Assembly (NCBI RefSeq): GCF_019649055.1
Contig: NW_026570232.1
Span: forward strand, 186,001 to 250,000
DNA length: 64,000 nt
Origin: Paramacrobiotus metropolitanus
Lineage: Eukaryota > Tardigrada > Eutardigrada > Parachela > Macrobiotidae
Reading direction: 5' to 3'
Below the pieces are notes generated by a model. That model was not told the DNA's origin. It saw nothing but the letters and a program-made list of their open reading frames with translations, and searched no databases. Shown here in pieces: positions 28,179-40,396 of this stretch (position 1 is the stretch's first letter; every line of letters begins with the position of its first letter). Made by a program: the position numbers and the translations under genes.

Positions 28179-30436
28179 CCGGAAACACCTAACCGGGTAA
28201 GCTTCGAATCTCGTGTTTTAAGGGACAACGACAACCGACCGGACACGGTTCACGTTCCACACAAACATTAATATATCGGCCAACGCGAAACATTAATATT
28301 TATTCCCATTGTGAAACATTAATATTTATTCCCATTCCTATCATTGACTGCATGCATCTGAACACGAAAACAACTTATATCACCTTTTGCAAAACTGCAT
28401 TGCGCCACATCATAATTCTAAAACATTCCAAAAAATAAACGAACCGGCATTTTAGGACGACATAAATACGCGATTTTGAGATACTAGTACAGTACACTAT
28501 AATTGTGGTCAAAGTGATACTCCCAGTGAAAGATTACATGATGAGTTCATGATCTGCTGCGTATGCAAACCGGCGAATTACGTTCAAACAAGTAACGACT
28601 ATACGGGCACTTTATCCTGGCTAGTCCAATAGCAACAGGGCAGTGAAATGTAATCAATGGGGTTTCGTGGATACTCTTGACAGGAGACTAAACATCCGGT
28701 TAAAACATCGTTTGTCATGTATATAGACTACGGATATATTTGCAATTGGAGGGAACCGGCTGTGGATTGGGATTGGGCCATATTCCATAATATGGATACA
28801 GTATAAATGTATTCTGCATTGCTGTTCATCACGATATCAGAACTATCTCATGATCACCCCAACCTTATTGCGAAAGCTACAGCATACAATAAACGATAAA
28901 ATACAATAAACATAAAATTTATCGTGCAGCTACAATCAATACTAGTGCGAAAAAAAATGTTGAGGCGAACGGGCATCGGCGGTACAATTCATGCCATTCG
29001 CGTTTTGCTCATTGCATGAGATTTTACATGTACAAGTAGTACTTGTACATGGGCAATATACAGTGTATCTACAAGTATAATTACTTACCGCAACAGATAC
29101 AGCAGCTTTGTTGATTGCCTGATTAAAAAATTTGGTTGAAATACTGAGCTGCTGTTGATAAAAATAAAATCAGCTGTTCAAAATAGTTATGAGCATTCAA
29201 TGGAAATAATACCAATGCCAAGTGTTGCAACTTACCATTAGGATAACGCTACAGAAAACAATAATTCGTAAAATTGTTATTTTATAACTTAGTTATAAAG
29301 TGAGGGCAAATCTGAATTTGATAAGTTGGTTAACTACAGAGTAGGCATAGGCATACGAGAAGTGCGTATAAAAAATGTTACCAAATATGGTGAACTACCG
29401 CACTTAACTATTGGCCCTGACCATTAAAAGATTAGCTCACCGGATTTACATAATAAAAGTATTACATATTAAGAGTAATTTAAAACCGGCTATCACACAG
29501 TTTTCTCAAACTACTATAGTTATCTTGAATCTGTGATTCTGACTTACCTTGCAGAGAATGTTGTACTGTAGTAGTTCTGTGCTTTCTGAATGTCACTCCA
29601 CTGCAGGATCGTGAAAACGATCCCATTCTACAACACTTGACACAATAAACTATTTTAAACATTCCTGGATTATTTGTATAAGAGTCCATAAAGGAATTCC
29701 GTCGAACACGCTTTTTGTCCAGATCTCGCTGATACAGCATATCTGTGTCACGACAACAATAACTTGATCGAAGCCGGTAAATATGCTTAGAGTGGCGTAC
29801 AGAACTTGGGTAACTCAATAATTACGAGTATTATGAAAAGAAATTCTTTGAGCACTTTATTATACTGCTTACATGCTGCGCAACCCCAACCATTGCCAGT
29901 ACTTTTAAAAGTTACGATAACTTAAAATTTCAGTACGATATCCACTGCAACAATTTTTTGTTGTCTAATCGTTCATTTTAATGCACTGAATACATGAAGC
30001 TGAAGAATGCCAAATATGGCGACATTTCGGCTCCACACTCTTCTTTCTTGCGTTACACACAGTCGCAGACATCTGTAATTTGCAGATCCGGTAATTCATA
30101 ACCAAAAATGGTGTGCAGTATGCACTTACAAAATTTGCATACAAAAATGGCATTTTTCCCGTTTATTCAACTAATACCATCGTCATTTTTAAACTAATAA
30201 CGAAACAAATGTGGCAGAGTACAAAAAACACAAGATCTCTCTTAACAACAACCAGAACTGGACGACTAAACAACAAATCTTTTCTACAACTTCTGATTCG
30301 GTACATATTAACCTCAAAGTTCTTCAAACAATTAAAGTTTTAAACGATACAATTTTGCAAATGAAACAGGCTTCAACCATATTGAAACCAAAAAATTAAC
30401 CACTCAGAAAGAAACAGTTCTCTCAAAACGAAGCCT
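28179..30436. other. Gene-poor stretch with splice-like minus-strand segments
   Basis: No convincing protein. On the minus strand several segments end in near-consensus donors: one of about 270 bp ending near 29548 (CTGCAAG then GTAAGTC), a 13-bp one near 29235 and a 30-bp one near 29091-29120, each preceded by an acceptor-like CAG or TAG. The frames do not join without stops. They could be untranslated 5' exons of the THSD1-like gene, whose ATG is at 28178, or a non-coding transcript. A 25-bp palindrome lies at 29027-29051. Confidence 0.3.
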
Positions 30437-32643
30437 TCATCGCACGGAACGATTGAGCACATCACCAACCAACTCAATGAATGAATACCAAGCTCCATCT
30501 TTTCGGACATGAATTTCCACATGGTTGACAAAGCCGTCCTTGCCGTGAGAGACCACTCTGAGGTTATATCTCGGCTGCGACTGTAGAGAGTTAACCACTT
30601 TTTGTTGTTCTCTGTTGCTGATGCCAGTGGTCTCTGCAGCATAACCTGTACCACAAACAAAACAGTTTAAGCTGAGTGTTGAACGTTGAAGGAATAGCTG
30701 CATGAGCTGTTCCAACATCAACATTTCCGAAAAGACCAATTCAGTAATCCACTCTCATAACGTAATTTTCGTTTACAAAACCCTGCTCACTAATTGACCT
30801 CTCAAAGTTTTCGGCTCACCTTTCAGAGAACACAGAACGATGCTACATGGCTCCAGGTAAGCTTCCGCCAAAGGTCGCAGATCCTTAAGAGGTGCATTAA
30901 TCGTCTGGCCAAATCGAGTTCCATCCAACAGCAAAATCGATCTCCAGTTGTGCACCTCTTTATCGATATCCGGGCGGCGCTGCCCGACCACCAAAGCACG
31001 CTGGCATGCTGCAGCCCAAAAAAGGTCAAACAAGGCTTCTTTGCAGTAATTTGGAAGAGTCAGGTGTTAAAGTATTTCACCGACTCACTCTGTTTGTCAA
31101 TGTCCCAGTGGCACACAAGTTCCTGGTATTCAGGATCGTAATCGCTCTCGTATTCCTTGGCATGCCAGTATTTCTGCATATTGCGTTGTAGTCGCTGGTG
31201 CTCCTCGACTGTAGACATAGTACATATGCGTTTAACATTATAAACTGGTTAGAGAGCATATCGCACAACTCTGCTTCACTACCGCCACTCACCCCGACAA
31301 ACAAGGGGATTGGACATCAGTATTAAACTGGGACTAAACATATACACCAAATCCATGGACAGCTGGATATTCATAGGCAGTTCACAAATTCCAGCATCCA
31401 CGATAGTCAACTGTCTCGGGTAATCGAAGCGCAGCGGCTGGCGTTCCTCCCTGTACTGACGAGGAGGTGGCTGGTTGAAGGAAGTCCGCGCACTGTGGAA
31501 ACTGGCTTGCAAAGTATTCTCATCACGCTCCAATGCTGCTTCTCGTCGCGCTTGCTTCTCCAGGCTTTTCACGCGGTCTGCGACAAAAAACGGTCTAAAA
31601 GCAAAAAAATGGTAACTTAAGAATATGGTAAATTCCGTGCGGTACAACATTACCGCCCATGATCAGGACTTTCCGTGGCAGACAGAACAGGAGACAAAGG
31701 CCAGTCGTGCAACTGCTGCAAGCTCTCTTCTGCGCCGCGCATCGGGGTCCCGTGGGCGACCGTCTCGAAGGGTTGCTGATCCTGTACGGTCAGTACGTTG
31801 TGCTGAATAGTGGTGCTGGTCACCGATGACATACGCTGCAGACCATTGCTGCGCATGCGGTTGAGCGTGGCCAGATCAAAATTTCCAACAATGTGGTACT
31901 CTTTCCCGCGTTTAACGTACACCTCCTCAACAGCCGGCGCACTAGGCTGCGGATGAGGATCCGACGGAAGAGCGCGGGTGGATAGCTGATTGGCTGCAAT
32001 AGTAAGGTTTTTAGATGGATCATGGCTGTCTTAATACAGGGGCAATTAGCAAGGAAAAAAATAAAGAATAAAATGACAACATCTTCACACAGTGTAGCAC
32101 TGTGCAGATAGATCCCTTGATTTATATCCTTGCAATATCTTATTAGCACCTTGCAATGTGCATCTGGAAGATCTAACGCGGCAAAGGCTGATTGACACGA
32201 TTACGGACAACCGCAAGCACAAACTTGGGTCCATGGCGCTGGTTTTACTGCACAATCCAAACTAACTGCGGAAGAAATAATAAAATTGAGAATTTACCTC
32301 GATTTCCATAGTTCGTCTGTGCAAAAGCGTCCGTATAGTGCGCCGTATGCGGTTCTCCGATCAGCGATGTCTGCACGCAAGTGGTGGCGACCGCGGTGCG
32401 ACGGCGATAATCCGTTGTGTCGGGAATTTCGCGGAACGGTGCTGCCACTGGGAACCGGAACGGATTACTAGCATGGTTCGGCATTCTGTCGTCCACTTCC
32501 ACATTTCTCGAATGTGGCTGCAACGCATGATTTCCCCATCCACCGCCAGCCACTTGGCCACCGAGATCCGCCGTGGGAGGCGGGCTGAAGAAGATTTCGT
32601 TCTGGAAAACGGTGGAACGAGTGCTTTTGCTGCCGCTAATCAT
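30437..32643 (-). CDS. Unrecognised 511-aa protein, duplicated-block gene, left copy
   Basis: Six coding exons (32298-32643, 31654-31993, 31293-31594, 31089-31208, 30820-31038, 30437-30645) join in frame to 511 aa; ATG 32643 gives MISGSKSTRS. A further upstream exon (32703-32792) has an open frame starting MNPREPRPRR but joins out of phase, so it is probably 5' UTR. The first half is polar and low-complexity; then come a basic helix (LEKQARREAALERDENTLQ), a hydrophobic block (MDLVYMFSPSLILMSNP), a tyrosine/acid-rich block (HAKEYESDYDPEYQELV) and a folded-looking C-terminal third (RSILLLDGTRFGQTINAPLK; DGFVNHVEIHVRKDGAWYS). I do not recognise the family. The N-terminal 285 residues or so recur nearly identically in the gene at 46949-49125. 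Confidence 0.65.
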
Positions 32644-34020
32644 TTTCGGATTTCCCAGCGAAAGTCGCAAAACTGCCAAAAAATTTAAGAAAACTTCAGT
32701 ACCTCAGAGTCTGCCGGAGGAGCAGTAGCTTCGGTGCCAGAACGATGCGCTGCACCGAATCGTCGTCGTGGCCGCGGTTCACGAGGATTCATTATTGCTG
32801 ATTGTGCGAAAATCCCCGCAATGGGCTGTATTTCACTCTTCCAGGATCTCTCGCACAATAGATGAGCAACGCAACAAACCTTCCACTGATCTCAGTGGAT
32901 AACAAGGATCTAAAAATTTCCAACTGCAACGTCACCGAGACAAACAAATTATAAAATCATTCAGGAGCTTTAAAAACGAAAACATACTCGTATCTGTAGC
33001 TGCGTAAAGCAGCTGTACAGCGAGATCGAACTCGTTGGTGCAGGCATTCACTTCGACTTGGAACAGTTCAGATGGATCCTAGCGAAGAAAATTTCTTACG
33101 ACCTGGCACCTGCAAGCCGTTTCAATGGGTTGCCGCTTGTATAAAAACCGACCGCCATCGGCCGTAAAAACACTAGGCCATATTGAAGACCCGCCCATGG
33201 GACGGCATGCGTCACTTTGTACGAAAACTGTTTGTTTGTTACGATTTGCGACCCCTGGGTTCAGCATTCTGTTATGTGTTTATTTTTGCTCTGTTATATT
33301 GCTACGTTTATTTAGATATTTTAATCATAGAAACGATTGGAATTGTGAAGAAACGTTCGAAAGGGCTGAAATAATTATTTTAAAATAGAATAACCTTGCG
33401 GCGCAGACCGTCGTTAATATATATATGTCACGCTATTTTTGTACTTTGTACTACACCGAAACTCGACCAACCAGTGTGCACTGTGGACTTGCAGCATCTC
33501 ACAATTACGGTATTACAGTGCAGTACCTGAGTACGGTAATCGATCGAGTTTTCATTTTTCCCAGTAAAATTGCTTGGCTTCCACTTTCCGTAATACATAA
33601 TCTATAACAGAAACCAGATTTTTGAGATCTTCTCCATTGTTCCCTACTGGTTACTGTTTTACTTTAGCATCGTGCAACGATTCATGGAAGTATTTGCAAG
33701 CCTGTACAGATAGCCGTACTTGATACGTCCCATCTTTCCGTTCCACGCTCCCCTTGGCCAGCAAGTGCCAAGCACTATATAATCATTATAATGGAATAGA
33801 TTTATCTTTTTGTGATAGCCTAACAAGTGACAGGTAACGTTCTCTTCCATTAACGGGTTTTGGAATCAGTTAAGGTTCAAGCAGACGCTGCAAGTTTGAA
33901 TAAACCGTAATTTGGTGGTGTAATTTTCATGGTTGCACATGGAACTGGATCTGTTTAGATTTTAGAACACGAATTCGAATTGTCTGAACCTGGGGAGCAC
34001 TGCCACTGGAGATAAGTTCT
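31400..34020. repeat. Segmental duplication, left block
   Basis: This block matches 47880-50535 in the same orientation. Coding exons are about 95% alike by eye; intergenic parts carry more small insertions and deletions. It spans the first half of the minus-strand unknown gene, its 5' exon, and the whole intergenic region (32793-34035) up to just before the ATG of the plus-strand gene at 34036. Shared marks near the right end include GGAGCACTGCCACTGGAGAT. Homology stops abruptly at about 31420 in the gene body and near 34020 at the neighbour's start codon. Confidence 0.9.
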
Positions 34021-34035
34021 CTTGAAGTCACAACC

Positions 34036-35395
34036 ATGGAAACCTCTCAAGGCCCTTCCAAGAATGCAGACGCATTCAACAGTACTTTATTAATCGAAAA
34101 TGCTCGTCACGACCGCGAGAAGGTGACCAACGGAATCAAGAATCTGACTACCAACGATGATTTGGACAAGACGGAAGATGAGCGTTTAGATTTGTTCTAC
34201 GAATTTGTCAAGGTTGGTGTTGTAAATTTAAATTAAGAAGAGTGAAAGTAGCAGTTTAATTTATTCTACTTTACATACTTGAATTGTGCATTAATTAAGC
34301 AACTGACCTATTTTGTGCCACTTACAGAAGCGAAAACAAGGTTCCCAAGTGGATGATAAAGAAATCTTGATGGAAGCCGAACGCTTGGAAGTGAAAGAGA
34401 AAGCCCCGCTTATTTTGGCTCGAGTGCTTTTGGATACGAACATGTTGAAACAAATTAAGGATTATCGCAAAGTGTTTCTTCGTGTACGTCAACTCTTGGA
34501 CGTCACCGCTCAATGTCTTACCGTAATTATAATTTTATGTCGTTGTATTTTCTTATAGTTCACTGCGGGAAATCAGCGTGCGCAAAAATACTTTCTTGGA
34601 GGAGTGGAGCATATTGTCGGAGTGGCACATAAGTCAGAGTTAATGCCAAAAGCTGCAGTATTATTTATGGAATTATACAATCAAGATATTCTGGAGGGAG
34701 AGGTTCTGATGGACTGGTGTGATAAGGTAATTAAATTGTTTGCATACAAAATCCGAATGTTATTTATTGCCTTGTTAGTTTCTGTTTTCAAGTTCCAATT
34801 GGAAAATTTGCGCATATTATTTCTCTGGTTGACTTATTTTATTTCGATGGCTCATGGCGAGAGTGATGCCTGCAAACAATCACGAAGGACAAATTTAGTT
34901 AATGAGAATTAATCTGCTTTGCAGCCAACAAGGAAATATGTTGCCAAATCGATTGCTGAAGAGATCCGCAAGGAAGTTTTTCCTTTTACGCTGTCCCTAA
35001 AAAAAGCAGAGACGAAAAGATCTGGCGGAAACGATCATAACCCACAATCATCGTCATCGGTGAAAAAGCCTGACGGAGAAATAAAAGGTGTGGATACTAG
35101 TTGTGGCAGTTCGACCGCAGCAGCTGGCTCAGCACCAGAATGCAGTACGGCCATATCCGTGCAGCCAATGCCAGTCAGCCAGCCACATAGTCTTTTAAAA
35201 AGGCTGACCGATGGTAGCCTAGGGTTTGAATCTTTTGAAGATTTTGTTTTATACAGCTGTCCGAGTAATACGAACGACAGTCTCAGTAGGAGTACGTGTT
35301 TTGAATGGTTTTTGGAAGAATGTGCAGGTTGGTTACTTCTTTTACTAATAATTGGTTTATTTGGGGTAATTGGTTACCTTTTGTTTGGAGTGTAA
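34036..35395 (+). CDS. Truncated eIF5 C-terminal (W2/HEAT) paralogue with a C-terminal membrane anchor
   Basis: Four exons (34036-34212, 34328-34483, 34559-34726, 34925-35395) join in phase to 323 aa. Residues 35-195 follow the eIF5 C-terminal region: NLTTNDDLDKTEDERLDLFY, DKEILMEAERLEVKEKAPLI, FTAGNQRAQKYFLGGVEHIV, LYNQDILEGEVLMDWCDK, RKYVAKSIAEEIRKEV. The eIF2-binding and GAP N-terminal half and zinc finger of eIF5 are missing, and the usual acidic tail is replaced by a serine-rich linker. The last 23 residues form a hydrophobic helix (GWLLLLLIIGLFGVIGYLLF) ending GV, the layout of a tail-anchored protein. The W2 fold normally binds eIF2-beta and eIF3; here it would be tethered to a membrane. 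Its upstream region is a duplicate of the SREBP upstream region. Confidence 0.8.
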
Positions 35396-35599
35396 CCTTC
35401 TGGTGTTTTTCCTTTTCCGTGTTGAACAACGATGCACCTTCGCAGTCTTCATAAAGATCATCACGATAGCCCTGAACATTTAAGCTGCTCTTCGTCGACA
35501 TAGTCCGGTTTTGCAAATTGTTGTTAGTTGTATTGGGAACATTCCACAAACGTTAATACGGAACCCGATACTTTTCTAATATCACCAGAAATTAGCGCG

Positions 35600-36019
35600 T
35601 GAACACTATTACATTAATCTCGATTATCGTGGGCATTAAGAAGACGATGGAAATGTTTTGTAACAAATTTCTAAACTCGCTCGAAACTCTATCGAAAAAG
35701 GACAGGACTTTAATACTGGACTATGTGATGTTTCCGTTCACACACACTGCGCGTTCACACTCACATCGCAACCGGAGGCATGGACGAATCGCTCAATACC
35801 AATTCTCACTTGCACTACTTAGGTGCAGCCTTCCATCATAGGATGAACACATCCTGTACTGTGTTCTTGCAGACAGCAATCTTCCTGTGCAGAAACTAAC
35901 AGCATTCAACGAGTTCTTAAAAGTGAATTCTGAAGAAGTGCGGGAAGTGTATGAATACGTTTGCCAGATTGTGCAGAACACCGGCAATCCGGAAGTTGGT
36001 GCGAATGCGACAGCTGCAG
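35600..36019 (+). pseudogene. Broken coding fragment, possibly TTI1-like
   Basis: One stretch reads KKTMEMFCNKFLNSLETLSK...LDYVMFPF and, after a gap out of frame, KLTAFNEFLKVNSEEVREVY...VCQIVQNTGNPEVGA. The first resembles the N-terminal helical repeat of TTI1 (a block ending in FPL/FPF), but the similarity is weak. The frame is broken between the two parts and ends at the transposon boundary at 36022. I treat it as a remnant of uncertain origin. Confidence 0.3.
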
Positions 36020-36021
36020 TA

Positions 36022-37009
36022 CCGGGTGGCTGAACAAAATGTTGGTCTGATTTACCCGGGTGTGCTGGATCCGTCCAATATTTGATTTACGTTATCTTAG
36101 TCTCATTCGAAAGAGCAATCTTTTAACATAAAAAAATGAACCAAGACAATATTATTCTTAGGCTGAACTTGTTTTTCCTTAGGTTGAACTTTTTTATGAA
36201 TTGTTTCGAAAAACTCAGTGAGTTTGGAAGATGTCCTGGAAGCGAAAGTTTGAAATTAGCCATTTCCGAACTAAAATTTCTGCTTTTTAACTAAGGACAT
36301 AAATGATTACTGTATCTCACATTGCTGTTTTCGATAGAGGGATTAATTCTTGTTGTTTTTGCTGTTACGAACAGCAGTATTCTAGCAACCGTGTTTGGCC
36401 GGTATACCGAATAACAGAAAGTCCGCTCGAGTAATTCACGTGAAATCCGCAAGTACGGTTTTTGAAAGCAAATTTCTGACCAACACCTTAAATCAATCAA
36501 TCTAAACTGTTTCAATCTTGTTTGTGCAAGGGCGATGTGTTAGCTAAATTAAAATGTCGAACCGGATTTTTATATGCAACCTGTCATGCAGCCAGAAATT
36601 TTAACAAAAAACACTCAAAAATCAAATGAAAAGGGCGTTTTTTGGAATAGTCCCAAAGTGGGCAGACTGCATAACTCGCAAAGCGAAAGCAGTATGTCCA
36701 CAGATGCCTTCCTATTAAAACGTGATTTATTCCTCTGTTCAAAACATACGAAAATATTCAAATTGTCCATACGTGAAAGAAATGTCACGAGATTATATGT
36801 TTTGCAACCTGGAACGCGAAAATTTTTCACACGATTTTAATTGGCAGCGTTGCAAACGAGTTCGACATAATTTTTTCCAAAATTTTTGCTGATTTTGGTA
36901 GCTAACAGAACTCTATCGAACGAGTCAAACTAGTTATATTAACGGTTCGGCAACGGACTCGCGAGAAACCAACTAAAGCGGTAGACCGACATTTTGTTCA
37001 GCCACCCGG
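36022..37009. mobile_element. TIR DNA transposon, 988 bp, TA-flanked
   Basis: The left end CCGGGTGGCTGAACAAAATG and its continuation are repeated in inverted orientation at the right end, 27 bp with one mismatch. TA dinucleotides flank both ends (36020-36021 and 37010-37011), as expected for a Tc1/mariner-type target-site duplication. A frame inside (36574-36840) shows no transposase motif, so the element is probably non-autonomous. Confidence 0.75.
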
Positions 37010-37330
37010 TACATTAAAGGATGTTCAAAGTATGAAGGGAAGGAAGTGTTTCAAATTTCAATTGTTTCAGTGTCACGAGGGAAGTGATTGTCAAAATTAA
37101 CACATAAGGGTGATTTTCTGCATTTTTGTTGTACCGAATTGCACTTATACATCGCTGACGGCGACAATATAAACAAGCGCTTCACATTATTAATTAACTG
37201 CTGGATGGCCTTTCCGCTGACGGAAATGCCGACAAGAACGAAGGGAAGTTCCCCAGCTTGTTGATATTATTATTAAAGTTTGCATTTTTTTGCATGGCTT
37301 TGTTATTCGTGTTTTTTTTTAAATTTCCAG

Positions 37331-39195
37331 AATCGAGATGTTGCACCAGGCCGCTTCGTGTTACGCCTTGCTGAACCGTTGGAACACCGCGTACAGATAC
37401 TGCCAAATGATCCTCCAAGATGCCGACAGCCCGAAAGCGGCATTCAACAACCTGGTCTGCCTAGTTGCCACTAAGGCTGAAGCGAAAAAAATTGAAAACG
37501 CCTTTGTACGTTTAATCGAAATTCCGCCCAAAGGGCTCGATCGGACTCAAACAAGCACTCCAGAAGAGTATCGGGAAATCATCGAGAATGATTCGTTGCG
37601 AATGTAAGAAAACACAGTAGTAGGGAAGCCTTTTGATTGCACTTTAATTAATTGAAATTATTTTTTCATTGATGTATTAACTGATATGTCTTCTGGATAT
37701 TACAGCAAAGGCTGCAAAGCACAATGTGAAAAATGCATACGAACCGCGGCGCAGTTAGTGGCTAACCGGGACGAAGATGTTGCTGAAGGATACGAATGAA
37801 ACAGTGCCTCATTATGCATGCTTTCACTGTGTGCCAGTATAATCAATATTATAGACGCCGGTATTATTATGGCCTCATTAGGTACGAATTACTGGATGAA
37901 CCTGTGGAGGCTTTTAACTGGTTGCAGCAGGCCTTCACACTGCATCCACACGAGCCCTTTGTGTTGGAGCATTTGGGCGCTCTGGTCAATAAACTTGGGG
38001 ATAAGGGCGCGGCCTTGTGGTACTAGGTATTGTCTCCTTTCAGCCATTTCCGCCAGTATGTTATGCAGCTTGGTTTATGTGAACGTTTACACTATTAATG
38101 GATGTTTTTCGCTGCAGTCGTACCGCATCTACCCGGCTAACTTCAGTGTCCTCAACTGGCTTGGACGCTTTTTTGTCACCAGTCAGTTTCCGGAGAAGGC
38201 CATTAAATTTTTTGAATTAGCGGAAAAATTAGAGTAAGCATCCATCGATATTCTTGACAGGGATACATTTATAATTTTTATATTTGGTAAATCTCATGCG
38301 CAGTAATTTCTGATATTGCGTATGTATGGAGTATTGAAGTGCGATGTTAAATCATATGGAATGGACGGGCTCCTAATCCGTTTTTCTGAATGCGCAGCTC
38401 CAGCGTTCCAAAGTGGTCACTACTGGTTGCCGGTGCCATGCGTCGTGCCGGTCACCTGACGGATGCACACAACAAATATGTGGAAATACATGAAGCATTT
38501 GCCGATGATATGGATTGTATGTGCAATTTGTTACTGTACCAATAAATTTAGGTTTATATGCTTTTTACAAACAGCCGTCACTGTTACACAAGTACTTATA
38601 CTTTCGAGCGAACAAAAGAATACTTTCTTGCATAAGCGTGTCATTTCGTTCCATTAAGGTCTAAAGATTTTGATCAGGATCTGTCAAGGGACACATGCGC
38701 CGTCCAGTGAAATATCAGAAAGAGTTGGATCTTTTGCGGCGAACGCGTCCCGCGGAAGTGGCGTCCTCCATTCGCGCGCAGACCGCGATGAGAGGGGCGG
38801 CGTTGACAGACACTGTCGGCATCATCTCCGAGCGTCTGTCCACAGCTCGTAAATCGCCACTGCCGCAGTCGCCAGCAGCCACTCCCGCCGGCAGTGCCAT
38901 CTCACTGGGGCGTGTCGGCAGTGTCACAGCTGGTCTCGCGTTGGACGCCGATGATCGTGAGCAGTTCAGTAAGTGGCGCAATTACGTAAATGCTGATGGT
39001 GGCTAATGAAAAATATCTCCATTTTGCCGTGTTCAACCTGTACTGAACGCCAACTAATATGAATTATGAATGTGAAAATGTTTGTAGTCCGACTAGGAAC
39101 TGCCCAGCGACTGCCGTCTCGAGCCGGGCCGCCCGTAGCCACTGACGAGACTGTCTTAAGCGTGGATGACATTCTCCCTGGACTCAAACGATAGC
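37331..39195 (+). pseudogene. IFT88: IFT88-like TPR gene, decayed
   Basis: Exon-like blocks follow IFT88: MLHQAASCYALLNRWNTAYR, KIENAFVRLIEIPPKG, EYREIIENDSLRM, CIRTAAQLVANRDEDVAEGY; EPVEAFNWLQQAFTLHPHEP; SYRIYPANFSVLNWLGRFFV, EKAIKFFELAEKLE; WSLLVAGAMRRAGHLTDAHN. IFT88 is a TPR subunit of intraflagellar transport complex B. Lesions: a TGA at 37797-37799 where the family has Trp after GY(D/N); a TAG at 38024-38026 at the exon end where a Glu codon is expected; a frameshift near 38690 between the CLKILIRIC block and KYQKELDLL; the middle TPR block and the N-terminus are absent. A C-terminal low-complexity exon remains open to a stop at 39193. Confidence 0.65.
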
Positions 39196-40396
39196 ACCGG
39201 AAGTAAATTTCCTCCGTGATTTTATGTTAATTGCGTTTAGTTTCATCATTTGCTGTTGTGTTAAAGGTTGAGTACTTTCTCGCTATAAAATTAATAGAAT
39301 ATCTTCATAAGGGTGTGAGCACTGTGCAGATATTGCCAGGTTATTTTTTATGTTTCTCTAGGGTGGGCCAGTCCGACTATCATAAAAATTGTTAAAGAGA
39401 CTTTCAATAATTCAGCAGCAGTCTAGTTTGATTGCTGTTTTCCATTTACTTACCTGTATATTTAGCTTACACAGCACACTCTGAAGAAAGTAAAAATGAA
39501 TACAAAGTTTGCTGTACCAAAGCATTTCGAATTAACGCTGTTATTCCACGCTTTGGTTTTATGCTAGCCTTTATTTCAGCAGCTTTTTCTCACTTCCAGT
39601 GCCGGTGCACGACGATACGCGGAAATGAACTATAGCAGTACTTTAGTCATTTCGTAATTCTAATATCACACTGCTGTCAGTGTAGATTTTGTAGGGTTCG
39701 ATTGCATTGTATCGTTCTCTTGGTCAGTAATAAAAAAAAATGGAACGAGTGTGCACCAGTTGTGTTTATTACAGCTGTATTTATTTCTGAATTGCCAATA
39801 AGTCAACGTTCTTGTTCGACAATATAATTTATAATGGAAATGAAAATGTCCCGGTATTACAGAAGTATCAACAACATTCTGAATACAAATTTTCGCGGTA
39901 CTTCATGTTGACCAAACAAATTCGACATATGTTGCCTTGCTCTCGTAATTGGTGGCTTGAACTGAACTAAACGCAAACATTCTTGAATACACTTATACAC
40001 AAAAAAAATTTCGGTTTTTAAGAGAAAATGCTCACTTATTGATAAAATCCGCGCGGAGCGCGGAAATTTTTTTGTTTTTGGAGTTCGAATGGTGCATTTT
40101 TACATGCTCCAAGCGTGGAAAACACATGGAAATATCAACATTTTTTATTTTTATTTGTTTTCTTGGTCCCATCCCATCTTTCAACAATCCCAGCCCAGCT
40201 CACCTCATCTGCGGCTCTTTCCCACCTCATCCCCATTTTCACCTAAAAGATGAGATGGGCTGGGAAAAATGGGGAAAATTTTCACCTCACCCAAAAGATG
40301 GGCCAAGTCTGGTGCACACACAGCACAGTTTCCGCTCGCCGTGTACACTGTGCAGCTGTGTGATCTGTGTGAGATGAGGTCTAAGTCTGAGGTCTA
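39196..40396. other. Gene-free stretch with a polypyrimidine/purine foldback
   Basis: No supportable gene in 1.2 kb. Around 40170-40310 there is a C/T-rich then A/G-rich stretch with CCAGCCCAGCTCACCTCATC and, 60 bp later, GATGAGATGGGCTGGG, which are partly reverse-complementary, together with repeated AAAAGATG(A/G)G motifs. Confidence 0.5.

Noticed and set aside
29480-29818. 112-codon minus-strand frame ending near a donor
   Set aside because: No conserved features and it cannot be joined in frame to the next splice-like segments; more likely untranslated.
32338-32688. 116-codon plus-strand frame, repeated at 48820-49389
   Set aside because: Conserved in both duplicated blocks only because it is antisense to the shared coding exon.
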